Positions 52,545 to 60,150 of a stretch of DNA of 64,000 bases are shown here, in pieces; position 1 is the stretch's first letter; every line of letters starts with the position of its first letter. A model generated the notes under the pieces. The model saw nothing but the letters and a program-made list of their open reading frames with translations, was not told where the DNA came from and made no database searches. The DNA lies in NCBI GenBank assembly GCA_965279095.1, contig CBDIHH010000007.1, positions 868,001 to 932,000 on the forward strand, read 5' to 3'. The stretch comes from CBDIHH01 sp965279095 (GTDB lineage: Bacteria > Pseudomonadota > Alphaproteobacteria > Caulobacterales > Caulobacteraceae). The translations under genes and the position numbers were made by a program.

Positions 52545-53057
52545 ATGACCGATACGCCTCCGCAGACGCCGCCCGCCTCCGAGCCCGCCCTGAACGGCGC
52601 CGACCAGGCCGCCGGGCCGGGCATCCGCATCCTCGCCCAGTTCATCCGCGACCTGTCGTTCGAGAACCCCCGCGCACCCGAATCCCTGCGCGCCGGCCTG
52701 GCCCAGCCGCAGATCGACCTGGGGGTCGAGATGAACGCCCGCGGCCGCCCCGACGGCTATTTCGAGGTCGACCTCAAGCTCACCGCCACCGCCCTTCGCG
52801 ACGGTGAGACCCAGTTCCACTGCGAACTGGTCTACGGCGGGCTGTTCGGCATCGCCGGTGTCGCCGAGGAAGACCTGGAAGCGGTGCTGCTGATCGAATG
52901 CCCGCGCTTCATGTTCCCCTTCGCCCGCCGTGTGATGAGCGACATGATCACCGAAGGCGGCTTCCCCCCCTTCATGCTCGACCCCATCGACTTCGCCGGC
53001 GTCTACGCCCAGCGCAAGGCCGGCGGCGAGGTCGAGACCGGCGTGCAGACGGCGTAA
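52545..53057 (+). CDS. secB: Protein-export chaperone SecB
   Basis: A 170-residue SecB. RILAQFIRDLSFENPRAP, QIDLGVEMNARG and CPRFMFPFARRVMSDMITEGGFPPFMLDPIDF are the standard segments. It keeps preproteins unfolded for SecA. The N-terminal 24 residues are disordered, Pro/Ala rich. Convergent with dnaQ (10-base gap). Confidence 0.96.
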   Translation: MTDTPPQTPPASEPALNGADQAAGPGIRILAQFIRDLSFENPRAPESLRAGLAQPQIDLGVEMNARGRPDGYFEVDLKLTATALRDGETQFHCELVYGGLFGIAGVAEEDLEAVLLIECPRFMFPFARRVMSDMITEGGFPPFMLDPIDFAGVYAQRKAGGEVETGVQTA

Positions 53058-53067
53058 TCGCCGCCGC

Positions 53068-53775
53068 TCAGTCCAGGCCGTGCTGGCGCCAGACGGCCTT
53101 GTCCTTGAGGAAGATCTTGACGAAGGCGGCGTGGGCCTCGCGCTCGGCGTCGGTGGAGCGCGGCTCCAGCGGGCGCGGACGGGCGCCGTAGCTGGCCTGG
53201 CGGGCGACGGTGACGGCGGTTCCCAACACCTGCGGCGTCAGGTCCAGCCCGCGTTCGCGGCCGCCGCGCAGCTCCAGATAGACCGCCGCCAGCAGGTGGG
53301 CGTCGATCAGGGCGCCGTGCTTTTCGCGCCCCTCCAGCGAGATCTTGAACCGTTTGCACAGGGCGTCGAGGGAGTTGTACATCCCCGGAAACTTCTTCTG
53401 CGCCAGGCCCAGGGTGTCGATCCAGCGGTCGGGGCCAGTGATGGCCCGCTTGGCCAGGCCCAGCTCATGGTCGACGAAGCCGCGGTCGAACTTGGCGTTG
53501 TGGGCGATCAGCGGCGCGTCCCCGATGAACTCCAGGAAGGCGTCGCAGACGTGGGTCTCGTGGAAGCGCGGCTTGTCGTGCAGGAAGGCGATGGAGATGC
53601 CGTGGACCTTCTCGGCCTCCGGCTCGATATCGCGGTCCGGGTGAACGAAGCTGTGGAAATGACGCCCCGTGGGGATCATGTCCTCCAGCTCGATGCAGCC
53701 GATCTCGATCAGCCGGTGACCCTGCTGGGGAGACAGGCCGGTGGTCTCGGTGTCCAGAACGATCTCGCGCGCCAT
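53068..53775 (-). CDS. dnaQ: DNA polymerase III epsilon subunit (3'-5' proofreading exonuclease)
   Basis: A 235-residue DEDDh exonuclease: Exo I VLDTETTG, Exo II LIAHNAKFDRGF, Exo III HGALIDAHLLA with catalytic His. C-terminal peptide after about 185 links to the polymerase alpha subunit. It heads the run separate from coaE by 31 bases. Confidence 0.95.
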   Translation of the reverse strand: MAREIVLDTETTGLSPQQGHRLIEIGCIELEDMIPTGRHFHSFVHPDRDIEPEAEKVHGISIAFLHDKPRFHETHVCDAFLEFIGDAPLIAHNAKFDRGFVDHELGLAKRAITGPDRWIDTLGLAQKKFPGMYNSLDALCKRFKISLEGREKHGALIDAHLLAAVYLELRGGRERGLDLTPQVLGTAVTVARQASYGARPRPLEPRSTDAEREAHAAFVKIFLKDKAVWRQHGLD

Positions 53776-53806
53776 GGCCCTGGATGCCCTGATCCGGCCG
53801 TGCAGA

Positions 53807-54424
53807 TCAAGACGACGGTTGGCCGCGGCGCCATCCCGGCGCGGTGACCGTCCCCAGGATTTGGAGCACCTGCGCCCGGGCCGCCTCGACTCCGCGGGAG
53901 GTGTCGACGACGAAGTCCGCGCGGGCGCGCTTGTCGGCGTCCGGCGTCTGCCGGGCGAGGATGGCGTCCAGCTTGGCCTCAGTCATGCCCGGCCGCGCCA
54001 TCACCCGTTCCTTCTGCACGGCCTGCGGCGCGGTGACGACGATGATGGCGTCGAGGTCGGCGTGGGCGCCGGTCTCGAAGAGCAGGGGCACGTCAAAGGC
54101 GATGGCCGGGGCGCCCTGGCGCACGGCCTCGTCGATGAAGGCCTGGCGATGGGCCCAGACCAGCGGGTGGACGATCGCCTCCAGCCGCTGCAGCGCCGCG
54201 GGGTCGCCGACCACCCGGGCGGACAGGCGCTCGCGATCCACGCGTCCGTCGATCACCGCCTCGGGAAAGTCCACGAGCAGGGCCGGCGCACCCGCCCCGC
54301 CAACGGCATAGAGGTCGTGCACCGCCGCGTCGGCGTCATGCACCGGCACCCCCGCCTCGCGCAGAAGCCCGGCGGTGGTGGTCTTGCCCATGCCGATGGA
54401 GCCGGTGAGGCCCAGGGTGATCAC
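53807..54424 (-). CDS. coaE: Dephospho-CoA kinase
   Basis: A 205-residue P-loop kinase: LTGSIGMGKTTTAGLL and the LIVHPLVWAHR, FDVPLLFE segments of CoaE. It completes coenzyme A. Start overlaps aroE stop by 4 bases. Confidence 0.95.
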   Translation of the reverse strand: MITLGLTGSIGMGKTTTAGLLREAGVPVHDADAAVHDLYAVGGAGAPALLVDFPEAVIDGRVDRERLSARVVGDPAALQRLEAIVHPLVWAHRQAFIDEAVRQGAPAIAFDVPLLFETGAHADLDAIIVVTAPQAVQKERVMARPGMTEAKLDAILARQTPDADKRARADFVVDTSRGVEAARAQVLQILGTVTAPGWRRGQPSS

Positions 54425-55275
54425 GGCGCCAGCATCGACAGAAGCAACGCCCGGGCATCCATCTCCTGCGGCGGCGGGGCGCCGAAGAAGGCGGCGTAGG
54501 AGGGGATCGCCTGGCGAATGAGCATCTCCAGGCCATCGACGGCGGGGCGTCCCTCGCGCCGCGCGCGCACCAGAAGATCGGTGTCCAGGGGGCGATAGAC
54601 CATGTCCATCACCACCGCCGCCTGAGGCAGGCCGTCCAGGGCGATGTCGAGGGGCTCGCCCCCGACCAGGCCGAGGGAGGTGGCGTTGATCAGGACCGCG
54701 GCCCCCTCGAAGGCGGCGGCGCGCCCGCTCCAGGGCGTCGGCCGGATGCGCTCGCCCAGGGCGACGGCGATCGCTTCGGCGCGCTCCAGGGTCCGGTTGA
54801 CGATGCGGACCTGCGGACAGCCGGCGGCGAGCAGGGCCGCGGCCGCCCCCCGCGCCGCGCCGCCGGCGCCCAGCAGGACGGCCGGTCCGCCCGCGGGGTC
54901 GAACCCTGGGGCCTGGGCCGCCAGGGCGCCGAGCAGGCCCGCGCCATCGGTATTGTCCGCCCGGATGGCGCCATCCTCGGCGAACAGCAGCAGATTGGCC
55001 GCCCCGGCCGCCCGGGCCAGGGGCGTCGCCTCATCGGCCAGGGCCAGGGCCTCTTCCTTGAAGGGCAGGGTGACGTTCAGGCCCGCCACCACGCCGCCCC
55101 GCAGCCCGCGCGCGAAGGCGGCGAAGCCGTCGGCCGGCGGGGCGAAGGCCACATAGACGCCATCGACGCCGGACGCCTCCAGCCAGGCGTTGTGCAGGGC
55201 CGGGCTGAGGGAATGGCGCACCGGGGCGCCGACCACCCCAGCCACCGGGGTGCGCGCGCTGATGTTTCGGCTCAT
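54421..55275 (-). CDS. aroE: Shikimate dehydrogenase
   Basis: A 284-residue NADP enzyme: PVRHSLSPALHNAW (shikimate site), NVTLPFKEEA with catalytic Lys, ADNTDGAGLL with catalytic Asp, LLGAGGAARG for NADP. Overlaps maf and coaE by 4 bases each. Shikimate pathway. Confidence 0.95.
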   Translation of the reverse strand: MSRNISARTPVAGVVGAPVRHSLSPALHNAWLEASGVDGVYVAFAPPADGFAAFARGLRGGVVAGLNVTLPFKEEALALADEATPLARAAGAANLLLFAEDGAIRADNTDGAGLLGALAAQAPGFDPAGGPAVLLGAGGAARGAAAALLAAGCPQVRIVNRTLERAEAIAVALGERIRPTPWSGRAAAFEGAAVLINATSLGLVGGEPLDIALDGLPQAAVVMDMVYRPLDTDLLVRARREGRPAVDGLEMLIRQAIPSYAAFFGAPPPQEMDARALLLSMLAP

Positions 55276-55865
55276 GGCTCCAGCACCCCGTGGCGGCGCA
55301 GCAACTCCATCAGCCCCAGCATCGGCAGGCCGAGGATGGTGAAATAGTCGCCGTCGATGCGGTCGAAGAGCTGCAGTCCCTCGCCCTCCAGGTGGTAGCC
55401 GCCCACCGACGAGACCACCACCGAGGCCTGCCGCCGCATGTAGCCGTCCAGAAAGGCGGTGGTGAAGGTGCGCATGCGCAGGGCGGCGGTGGACAGCTCG
55501 CGCCAGATCGGCTCGCCGTCCTTCGCCACCACCACCGCCGAATGCAGCCTGTGGGTCTGGCCGCGCATGGCCAGCAGCCGCTCGCGGGCCTCCGCCGGGG
55601 TGCGCGCCTTGTCGTAGAGCACCCCGTCCAGGTCCAGGGTCTGGTCCGCTCCGATCACCAGGCCGGGGCGTCGGCTCGACACCTTGACCGCCTTGGCCTC
55701 CGCCAGGGCGTCGGCGATGTCGCGCGGACCCAGGCCATCGGCCAGAAGCCCCGCCTTCAGCGCGTCCTCGTCGACCCCCGCGGGCGCTGTCTGAAAAGGC
55801 ACGCCGGCGGCGGCCAGAAGCTGGGCGCGGGCGGCGCTTTGCGAGGCCAGGGTGACGACGGTCAT
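55272..55865 (-). CDS. maf: Maf-family nucleoside triphosphate pyrophosphatase
   Basis: A 197-residue Maf protein: LASQSAARAQLLAAAGVPF, VIGADQTLDLDGVLYDK and GGYHLEGEGLQLFDRIDGDYFTILGLP. It hydrolyses modified or mispaired dNTP/NTPs. Coupled to ppsR and aroE. Confidence 0.93.
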   Translation of the reverse strand: MTVVTLASQSAARAQLLAAAGVPFQTAPAGVDEDALKAGLLADGLGPRDIADALAEAKAVKVSSRRPGLVIGADQTLDLDGVLYDKARTPAEARERLLAMRGQTHRLHSAVVVAKDGEPIWRELSTAALRMRTFTTAFLDGYMRRQASVVVSSVGGYHLEGEGLQLFDRIDGDYFTILGLPMLGLMELLRRHGVLEP

Positions 55866-56719
55866 GACGTGGGGGCCTTGTAGGTCGCCGCCGCGGCGCG
55901 CTTGGCCGTGAGCAGATTGATCACCGCCGCGGCCGTTTCCTCCACCGACTTGCGGGTGACGTCGATGGTGGGCCAGCCGGACCGCTCGAACAGGCGGCGG
56001 GCCCGGACGATCTCCTCGCGCACGGCCTCGCTGGCGATATAGGTGCTCTCGCGCTCCTCGTGCAGGGACAACAGCCGGTTGCGGCGGATCTGGATGAGCC
56101 TGTCCGGCGAGACGATCAGGCCCACCACCAGGGCGCGCTTCAGGTTGAACAGCAACTCTGGGGGATCGGTCCCGGGCACCAGGGGCACATTGGCGGCGCG
56201 CACCCCGCGCTGCGCCAGATAGATGCAGGTGGGGGTCTTGGACGTGCGGCTGACCCCGACCAGCACCACGTCGCCCTGGTCGAGGTTGGTGGTGCCCTGG
56301 CCGTCGTCATGGGCCATGGCGAAGTTGAGGGCCTCGATGCGCTCGAAATAGTCGGCGTCCAGGGCGTGCTGGGCCCCGACCCGGGTGGACAGGGAGGCGC
56401 CGAGGTAGCGGGCGAGGGCGGAGACGAGGGGGTCGAGGGCGGCGATACAGGCCATGTCGAGCTCGCGGCAACCCTGCTCCAGGGCCTCGCGCAGTTCCTT
56501 GTCGACGATGGTGTGGATGACCACCCCAGGGGCGCCCGCCACCTCCTTGAGAACCCGGTCGAGCTGCCGACGGGAGCGAATGAGGGCGTAGATGTGCTCG
56601 ATCGGCAGGACGTCGTCGAACCGCGCGCACACCGCCTTGGCCATGGCGTTGAGGGTCTCACCGGTGGAATCGGACACCAGGTGGACGTGGAAATAGGTGG
56701 AATAGCGGGTGGTGCTCAT
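55862..56719 (-). CDS. ppsR: PEP synthetase regulatory kinase/pyrophosphorylase (DUF299)
   Basis: A 285-residue protein: HLVSDSTGETLNAMAKAV, GVSRTSKTPTCIYLAQRG (P-loop) and VGLIVSPDRLIQIRRNRL. Family enzymes switch PEP synthase or pyruvate phosphate dikinase by ADP-dependent phosphorylation. Start 56719; the longer frame from 56794 covers the CtrA site. First gene of the leftward ppsR-maf-aroE-coaE-dnaQ run, bordering the origin as in Caulobacter. Confidence 0.93.
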   Translation of the reverse strand: MSTTRYSTYFHVHLVSDSTGETLNAMAKAVCARFDDVLPIEHIYALIRSRRQLDRVLKEVAGAPGVVIHTIVDKELREALEQGCRELDMACIAALDPLVSALARYLGASLSTRVGAQHALDADYFERIEALNFAMAHDDGQGTTNLDQGDVVLVGVSRTSKTPTCIYLAQRGVRAANVPLVPGTDPPELLFNLKRALVVGLIVSPDRLIQIRRNRLLSLHEERESTYIASEAVREEIVRARRLFERSGWPTIDVTRKSVEETAAAVINLLTAKRAAAATYKAPTS

Positions 56720-56729
56720 CGCCCAGGGC

Positions 56730-56738
56730 TGTGGAGAA
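56730..56738 (-). promoter_or_regulatory. DnaA-box-like site 1
   Basis: TGTGGAGAA on the plus strand is TTCTCCACA on the minus strand, one mismatch to TTATCCACA. It lies next to the left CtrA site. Confidence 0.6.
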
Positions 56739-56742
56739 TTCG

Positions 56743-56757
56743 TTAACAAAGCATTAA
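56743..56757. promoter_or_regulatory. CtrA site, left
   Basis: TTAACAAAGCATTAA: perfect TTAA-N7-TTAA, the CtrA consensus. Lies 24 bases upstream of ppsR. Phosphorylated CtrA would block initiation and may control ppsR. Confidence 0.8.
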
Positions 56758-56851
56758 CGACCCCGCCTCCGGATGGGGACGGACGGGGACGCAATCCCGC
56801 TCCAATCGTTTTGCCAAGAGTTTCGGGGACAACCTAGGGGTTTTTGCACGC

Positions 56852-56860
56852 TTGTCCCCA
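56852..56860 (+). promoter_or_regulatory. Weak DnaA-type box (TTGTCCCCA)
   Basis: TTGTCCCCA contains TCCCCA, like the weak W-boxes described in Caulobacter Cori. Related TTGTCCCCG is at 57075-57083 and, on the other strand, at 56824-56832 (CGGGGACAA). Confidence 0.5.
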
Positions 56861-56984
56861 GGCGCACGCCCCTGTGCAGGCTTCGCACCCCGCCCTGTCC
56901 CCCCTCGGGGACGAACACGGGTCTCCAACGCCCATCCCCTGTCATAAGAGCGCGCAATCCCAGGAAGCTCCGGGGACTGAATGG

Positions 56985-56993
56985 TTGTCCACG
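56985..56993 (+). promoter_or_regulatory. DnaA-box-like site 2
   Basis: TTGTCCACG, two mismatches to TTATCCACA, central in the origin. Confidence 0.5.
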
Positions 56994-57038
56994 CAACTCA
57001 CAGGGCCCTTATGCCCCCAAGTCAGGCGGTGCACGATG

Positions 57039-57047
57039 TGGGGATAA
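57039..57047 (-). promoter_or_regulatory. DnaA-box-like site 3
   Basis: TGGGGATAA on the plus strand reads TTATCCCCA on the minus strand, one mismatch to the consensus and containing the TCCCCA core of weak boxes. Confidence 0.6.
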
Positions 57048-57095
57048 ACGCCTAAGACCTGTGCGCGGGCGCCCTTGTCCCCGGCGCCCCCAGGG

Positions 57096-57110
57096 TTAAC
57101 AAATCCTTAC
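57096..57110. promoter_or_regulatory. CtrA site, right
   Basis: TTAACAAATCCTTAC: TTAA-N7-TTAC, one mismatch to consensus, in the AT-rich part 96 bases upstream of hemE. Possible dual role for the hemE promoter and origin repression. Confidence 0.7.
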
Positions 57111-57205
57111 CACCTTCTTTTTCTCTAAAGATTAAAGAGAAAGGAAGGCGACGAGGCGCGCAGCGGGTTGAGCCGGGAGAGCGGACCGGATTTAAGGGGC
57201 AGGCC

Positions 57206-58231
57206 ATGACCCAGCCCGTCCCCGATCTCCTGAAAGTTCTCGCCGGCCAGACCCTGGCCTACCCGCCGGTATGGTTCATGCGACAGGCCGGGCGCTACCT
57301 GCCGGAATATCGCGCCTTGCGTCAGACCGCGCCGGACTTCATCGCCTTCTGCCTGGATCCGGCCAAGGCGGCGGAAGCCACTCTGCAGCCCATGCGCCGG
57401 CTGCCCTTCGACGCGGCCATCGTCTTCGCCGACATCCTGCTGATTCCCGGCGCCCTGGGCCAGGAGGTCTGGTTCGAGGCCGGCGAGGGGCCGCGGCTGG
57501 GCGACCTGCCCTCCAACGAGGCCCTGGCGGCGCAGATCGAGGCGTCCACCGGCCGGCTGACCAAGGTCGGCGAGACCCTGAGCCTGGTGCGGGCCGCCCT
57601 GGAGCCCGAGCGGGCGCTGATCGGCTTCGCCGGCGCCCCGTGGACGGTGGCGACCTATATGATCGAAGGGCGCTCCAGCGACCGCTCCGGGGCCCGCAGT
57701 CTGGCCTATGCCGAACCCGAGCGGGTCGACGGGCTGCTGGACGTCCTGGTCGAGGCCACCGCGCGCTACCTAGCCATGCAGGCCCAGGCCGGCGCTCAGG
57801 TGCTGAAGCTGTTCGAATCCTGGGCCGAGCACCTGCCGGAGGACCTGTTTGAGCGGCTGGTGATCGGTCCGCACGCCCGGATCATCGCCCGCCTGCGCGA
57901 GCTGGGGGTGACCACTCCCGTGATCGGCTTCCCGCGCGGGGCCGGGGCGTTGCTGGATCTCTACGCCGAGCGCGGCGGCAGCGACGCCGTCGCCCTGGAC
58001 GTGCAGGTGTCCGCCGACCAGGGTCGGCGCATCCAGGCCATGAAGCCGATCCAGGGCGCGCTGGATCCCCTGTTGCTGCGCGCCGGGGGCCCGGGCCTGG
58101 AGCGCCGGGTCGACCAGCTGCTCGCCCAGTGGGGCGGCGGCCCCTATATCTTCAACCTCGGCCACGGCATCCTCCCCGACACCCCCATCGCCCACGTCGA
58201 GCGGGTGCTGGCGCGGGTCAAGGGCCGCTGA
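57206..58231 (+). CDS. hemE: Uroporphyrinogen decarboxylase
   Basis: A 341-residue HemE: PVWFMRQAGRYLPEYR with the substrate-contacting Arg residues, LPFDAAIVFADIL with the catalytic Asp, and GFAGAPWTVATYMIEG. It makes coproporphyrinogen III. The gene marks the origin in Caulobacter. Stop TGA overlaps hemH ATG (TGATG). Confidence 0.96.
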   Translation: MTQPVPDLLKVLAGQTLAYPPVWFMRQAGRYLPEYRALRQTAPDFIAFCLDPAKAAEATLQPMRRLPFDAAIVFADILLIPGALGQEVWFEAGEGPRLGDLPSNEALAAQIEASTGRLTKVGETLSLVRAALEPERALIGFAGAPWTVATYMIEGRSSDRSGARSLAYAEPERVDGLLDVLVEATARYLAMQAQAGAQVLKLFESWAEHLPEDLFERLVIGPHARIIARLRELGVTTPVIGFPRGAGALLDLYAERGGSDAVALDVQVSADQGRRIQAMKPIQGALDPLLLRAGGPGLERRVDQLLAQWGGGPYIFNLGHGILPDTPIAHVERVLARVKGR

Positions 58232-59268
58232 TGGCGCGCAAGGTCGCCGTGGTCCTGTTCAACCTGGGCGGACCCGACGGTCCGGCCTCGGTGCGGCCGT
58301 TCCTGTTCAATCTGTTTCGCGACCGGGCGATCATCAACGCGCCGGCGGCGGTCCGCTATCCGGTGGCGGCCCTGATCTCGGGCCTGCGGGCCAAGTCCGC
58401 CCGCGCCAACTACGCCCTGATGGGCGGGGGCTCGCCGCTGTTGGCGGAAACGCGCAACCAGGCGCGGGCCCTGGAAGCCGTGCTCAACAGCCGCGGCGAT
58501 GATGAGACGCGCGTGTTCGTGGCCATGCGCTACTGGACGCCCCTGTCCGGGGAGACCGCCCGCGCCGTGGAGGCGTTCGGCCCGGACGAGGTGGTGCTGC
58601 TACCGCTCTATCCGCAGTTCTCCTCCACGACCACCGCCTCGTCCCTGCAGGCCTGGGCCAAGGCCTCCCGGCTCAAGGCGCCGGCGCGGGCGGTGTGCTG
58701 CTACCCCGACCAGGAGGCCCTTGTGGCCGCCCACGCCGCCCGGATCGAGGCGGCCTGGGAGGCGGCGGGCAGGCCCCAGCCGGTGCGGCTGCTTTTCTCG
58801 GCCCATGGCCTGCCTGAGACCGTGATCGCCGCCGGCGATCCCTACCAGGCGCAGATCGAGGCCACCGCGGCGGCCGTCGCCGCCCGGCTGTCGGGAACCT
58901 GGGACTGGCGGATCTGCTACCAGAGCCGGGTGGGGCCCCTGAAGTGGCTCGGCCCCTCGACCCCCGAGGCGATCGTCGAGGCCGCCGCCGCGGGCCTGGC
59001 CCTGGTGGTGACGCCGATCGCCTTCGTGTCCGAGCATATCGAGACCCTGGTCGAGCTCGACGTGGAATACCGTGAACTGGCCGAGCGCCTCGGCTGCCCC
59101 GCCTATGTGCGGGCGCCGGCCCTGGGGCTGGACGAGACCTTCATCACCGGGCTGGCTGACCTGGTGGCGGGGGCGCTGGCGCGTGGCCCCGGCGTCTCCC
59201 CCGGCGGCGGGTGGCGGTGCCCGGGCGCGTGGGGCCAGTGTCCGGCGCGCGAAGGAAAACCGACATGA
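58231..59268 (+). CDS. hemH: Ferrochelatase
   Basis: A 345-residue ferrochelatase. FNLGGPDGPASVRPF, YPQFSSTTTAS, FSAHGLPE (catalytic His) and ICYQSRVGPLKWLGP, with a C-terminal FVSEHIETLVELDVEY. Cys residues occur in VCCYPD, RICYQ, LGCPAY and in the tail (WRCPGAWGQCPA). Caulobacter ferrochelatase is a known [2Fe-2S] protein; some of these may bind a cluster here. Inserts Fe2+ into protoporphyrin IX. Repeat copy D follows the stop directly. Confidence 0.94.
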   Translation: MARKVAVVLFNLGGPDGPASVRPFLFNLFRDRAIINAPAAVRYPVAALISGLRAKSARANYALMGGGSPLLAETRNQARALEAVLNSRGDDETRVFVAMRYWTPLSGETARAVEAFGPDEVVLLPLYPQFSSTTTASSLQAWAKASRLKAPARAVCCYPDQEALVAAHAARIEAAWEAAGRPQPVRLLFSAHGLPETVIAAGDPYQAQIEATAAAVAARLSGTWDWRICYQSRVGPLKWLGPSTPEAIVEAAAAGLALVVTPIAFVSEHIETLVELDVEYRELAERLGCPAYVRAPALGLDETFITGLADLVAGALARGPGVSPGGGWRCPGAWGQCPAREGKPT

Positions 59269-59270
59269 TT

Positions 59271-59452
59271 CTCTCCTGCCCCGCCCCCGGGCTCGGCCGA
59301 AGGCCGACCCAAGGACAGGCTCCGCGGGGAAGGGGGACCGCCCGCGCAGCGGGGGGTGGAAGGGGCAGAGCCAGCGATGCCGGACATGGCGGCGCTGCCC
59401 CCTCCACCACGTTGTGGTCCCCCTCCCCCGCGCCTGCGGCGCAGGGGAGGAG
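59271..59452. repeat. Composite GC-rich inverted repeat, copy D
   Basis: CTCTCCTGCCCCGCCC at the left and GCAGGGGAGGAG at the right form the ends. The internal CGGGGAAGGGGGACCGC, GTGGAAGGGGCAGAGCC and, inverted, GGCGGCGCTGCCCCCTCCACCACG and GTGGTCCCCCTCCCCC match copies A and B. It lies between hemH and hemJ, ending 15 bases before the hemJ start. Confidence 0.82.
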
Positions 59453-59467
59453 AAGAGGAGCCAACCC

Positions 59468-59923
59468 ATGAACTACGATCTGCTGCGCGGCCTGCACATC
59501 CTGGCCGTGATCGCCTGGATGGCGGGCATGCTCTACCTGCCGCGGTTGTTCGCCTACCATTCCAAGGTGGCGGCGGGGTCGGAAATGGACGCCACCTTCC
59601 AGACCATGGAGCGCAAGCTCTACCGGATCATCATGAACCCGGCGATGGTGGCCGCCCTGGTCCTCGGCGGCGCCCTCATGTGGGTCCGGGGCGGCGGGAC
59701 GATGGCCGGCCTGGCGGCCTTCGTGTCGCAGCCCTGGATGGTGACCAAGCTGCTGGGGGTTGTCTTCCTGATCGGCTGGCACCATTTCCTCGGGGCGGGC
59801 ATCAAGCGCTTCGCCGCCGGGACCAACACCCGGTCCGACCGCTTCTGGCGGGCGACCAACGAACTGCCCTTCCTGGCGGCCATCGTCATGGTCCTGGCCG
59901 TGACCACCGAGTTCCACCTCTAG
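59468..59923 (+). CDS. hemJ: Protoporphyrinogen IX oxidase HemJ
   Basis: A 151-residue membrane protein with four hydrophobic helices. LRGLHILAVIAWMAGMLYLPRLFAYH carries the conserved His and Leu-Pro-Arg; ERKLYRIIMNP and WMVTKLLGV follow; RATNELPFLAAIVMVL ends the protein. HemJ oxidises protoporphyrinogen IX before HemH acts. ATG 59468; a longer frame from 59072 reads through repeat D in a hemH-overlapping frame and is rejected. Confidence 0.92.
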   Translation: MNYDLLRGLHILAVIAWMAGMLYLPRLFAYHSKVAAGSEMDATFQTMERKLYRIIMNPAMVAALVLGGALMWVRGGGTMAGLAAFVSQPWMVTKLLGVVFLIGWHHFLGAGIKRFAAGTNTRSDRFWRATNELPFLAAIVMVLAVTTEFHL

Positions 59924-60150
59924 GCGGCCCACGCGCCGCTTGACCTGATCGCGCCCATGTGGTTCCGGTTAGGTCCAGGTACGGCCTTGCGCCGCATCTC
60001 CCGCCTCTTCTCGGACGCCGCGCCCCACCCCATCAGGCGCAGATGCTGTCCGATCCCCCCTTCGGCGCCTCTCGGCGCAGACGTCCATAGGCCCCAACCG
60101 GCCCCCTGCCGCCCCCGATCCTCGGGGCGGACATCCATAGAGTTCTATCC
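59924..60150 (+). promoter_or_regulatory. C-rich rho leader region
   Basis: 227 bases between hemJ and rho. CTTGAC (59939-59944) could be a -35 element. Downstream sequence is C-rich and low in G for long parts (about 59996-60060), as in Rho-utilisation sites. GACGTCCATAG (60078) and GACATCCATAG (60128) form a near-exact direct repeat. This suggests self-regulation of rho by early termination, as known in enterics. Confidence 0.45.

Larger units (their letters stand above)
56720..57205. other. Putative chromosome replication origin (Cori-type, ppsR-hemE)
   Basis: A 486-base non-coding gap between divergent ppsR and hemE, the place of Caulobacter Cori. It holds two CtrA-like sites, several DnaA-box-like sequences including weaker TTGTCCCC-type sites, and an AT-rich stretch with an inverted repeat TTCTCT (57121-57126) / AGAGAA (57136-57141) near the hemE promoter. 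ParS and parAB lie 10-14 kb away. Call based on synteny plus motifs. Confidence 0.87.

Noticed and set aside
59072..59923. Long frame joining the end of hemH, repeat D and hemJ
   Set aside because: Only residues after ATG 59468 resemble HemJ; the earlier part is repeat sequence and out-of-frame hemH.
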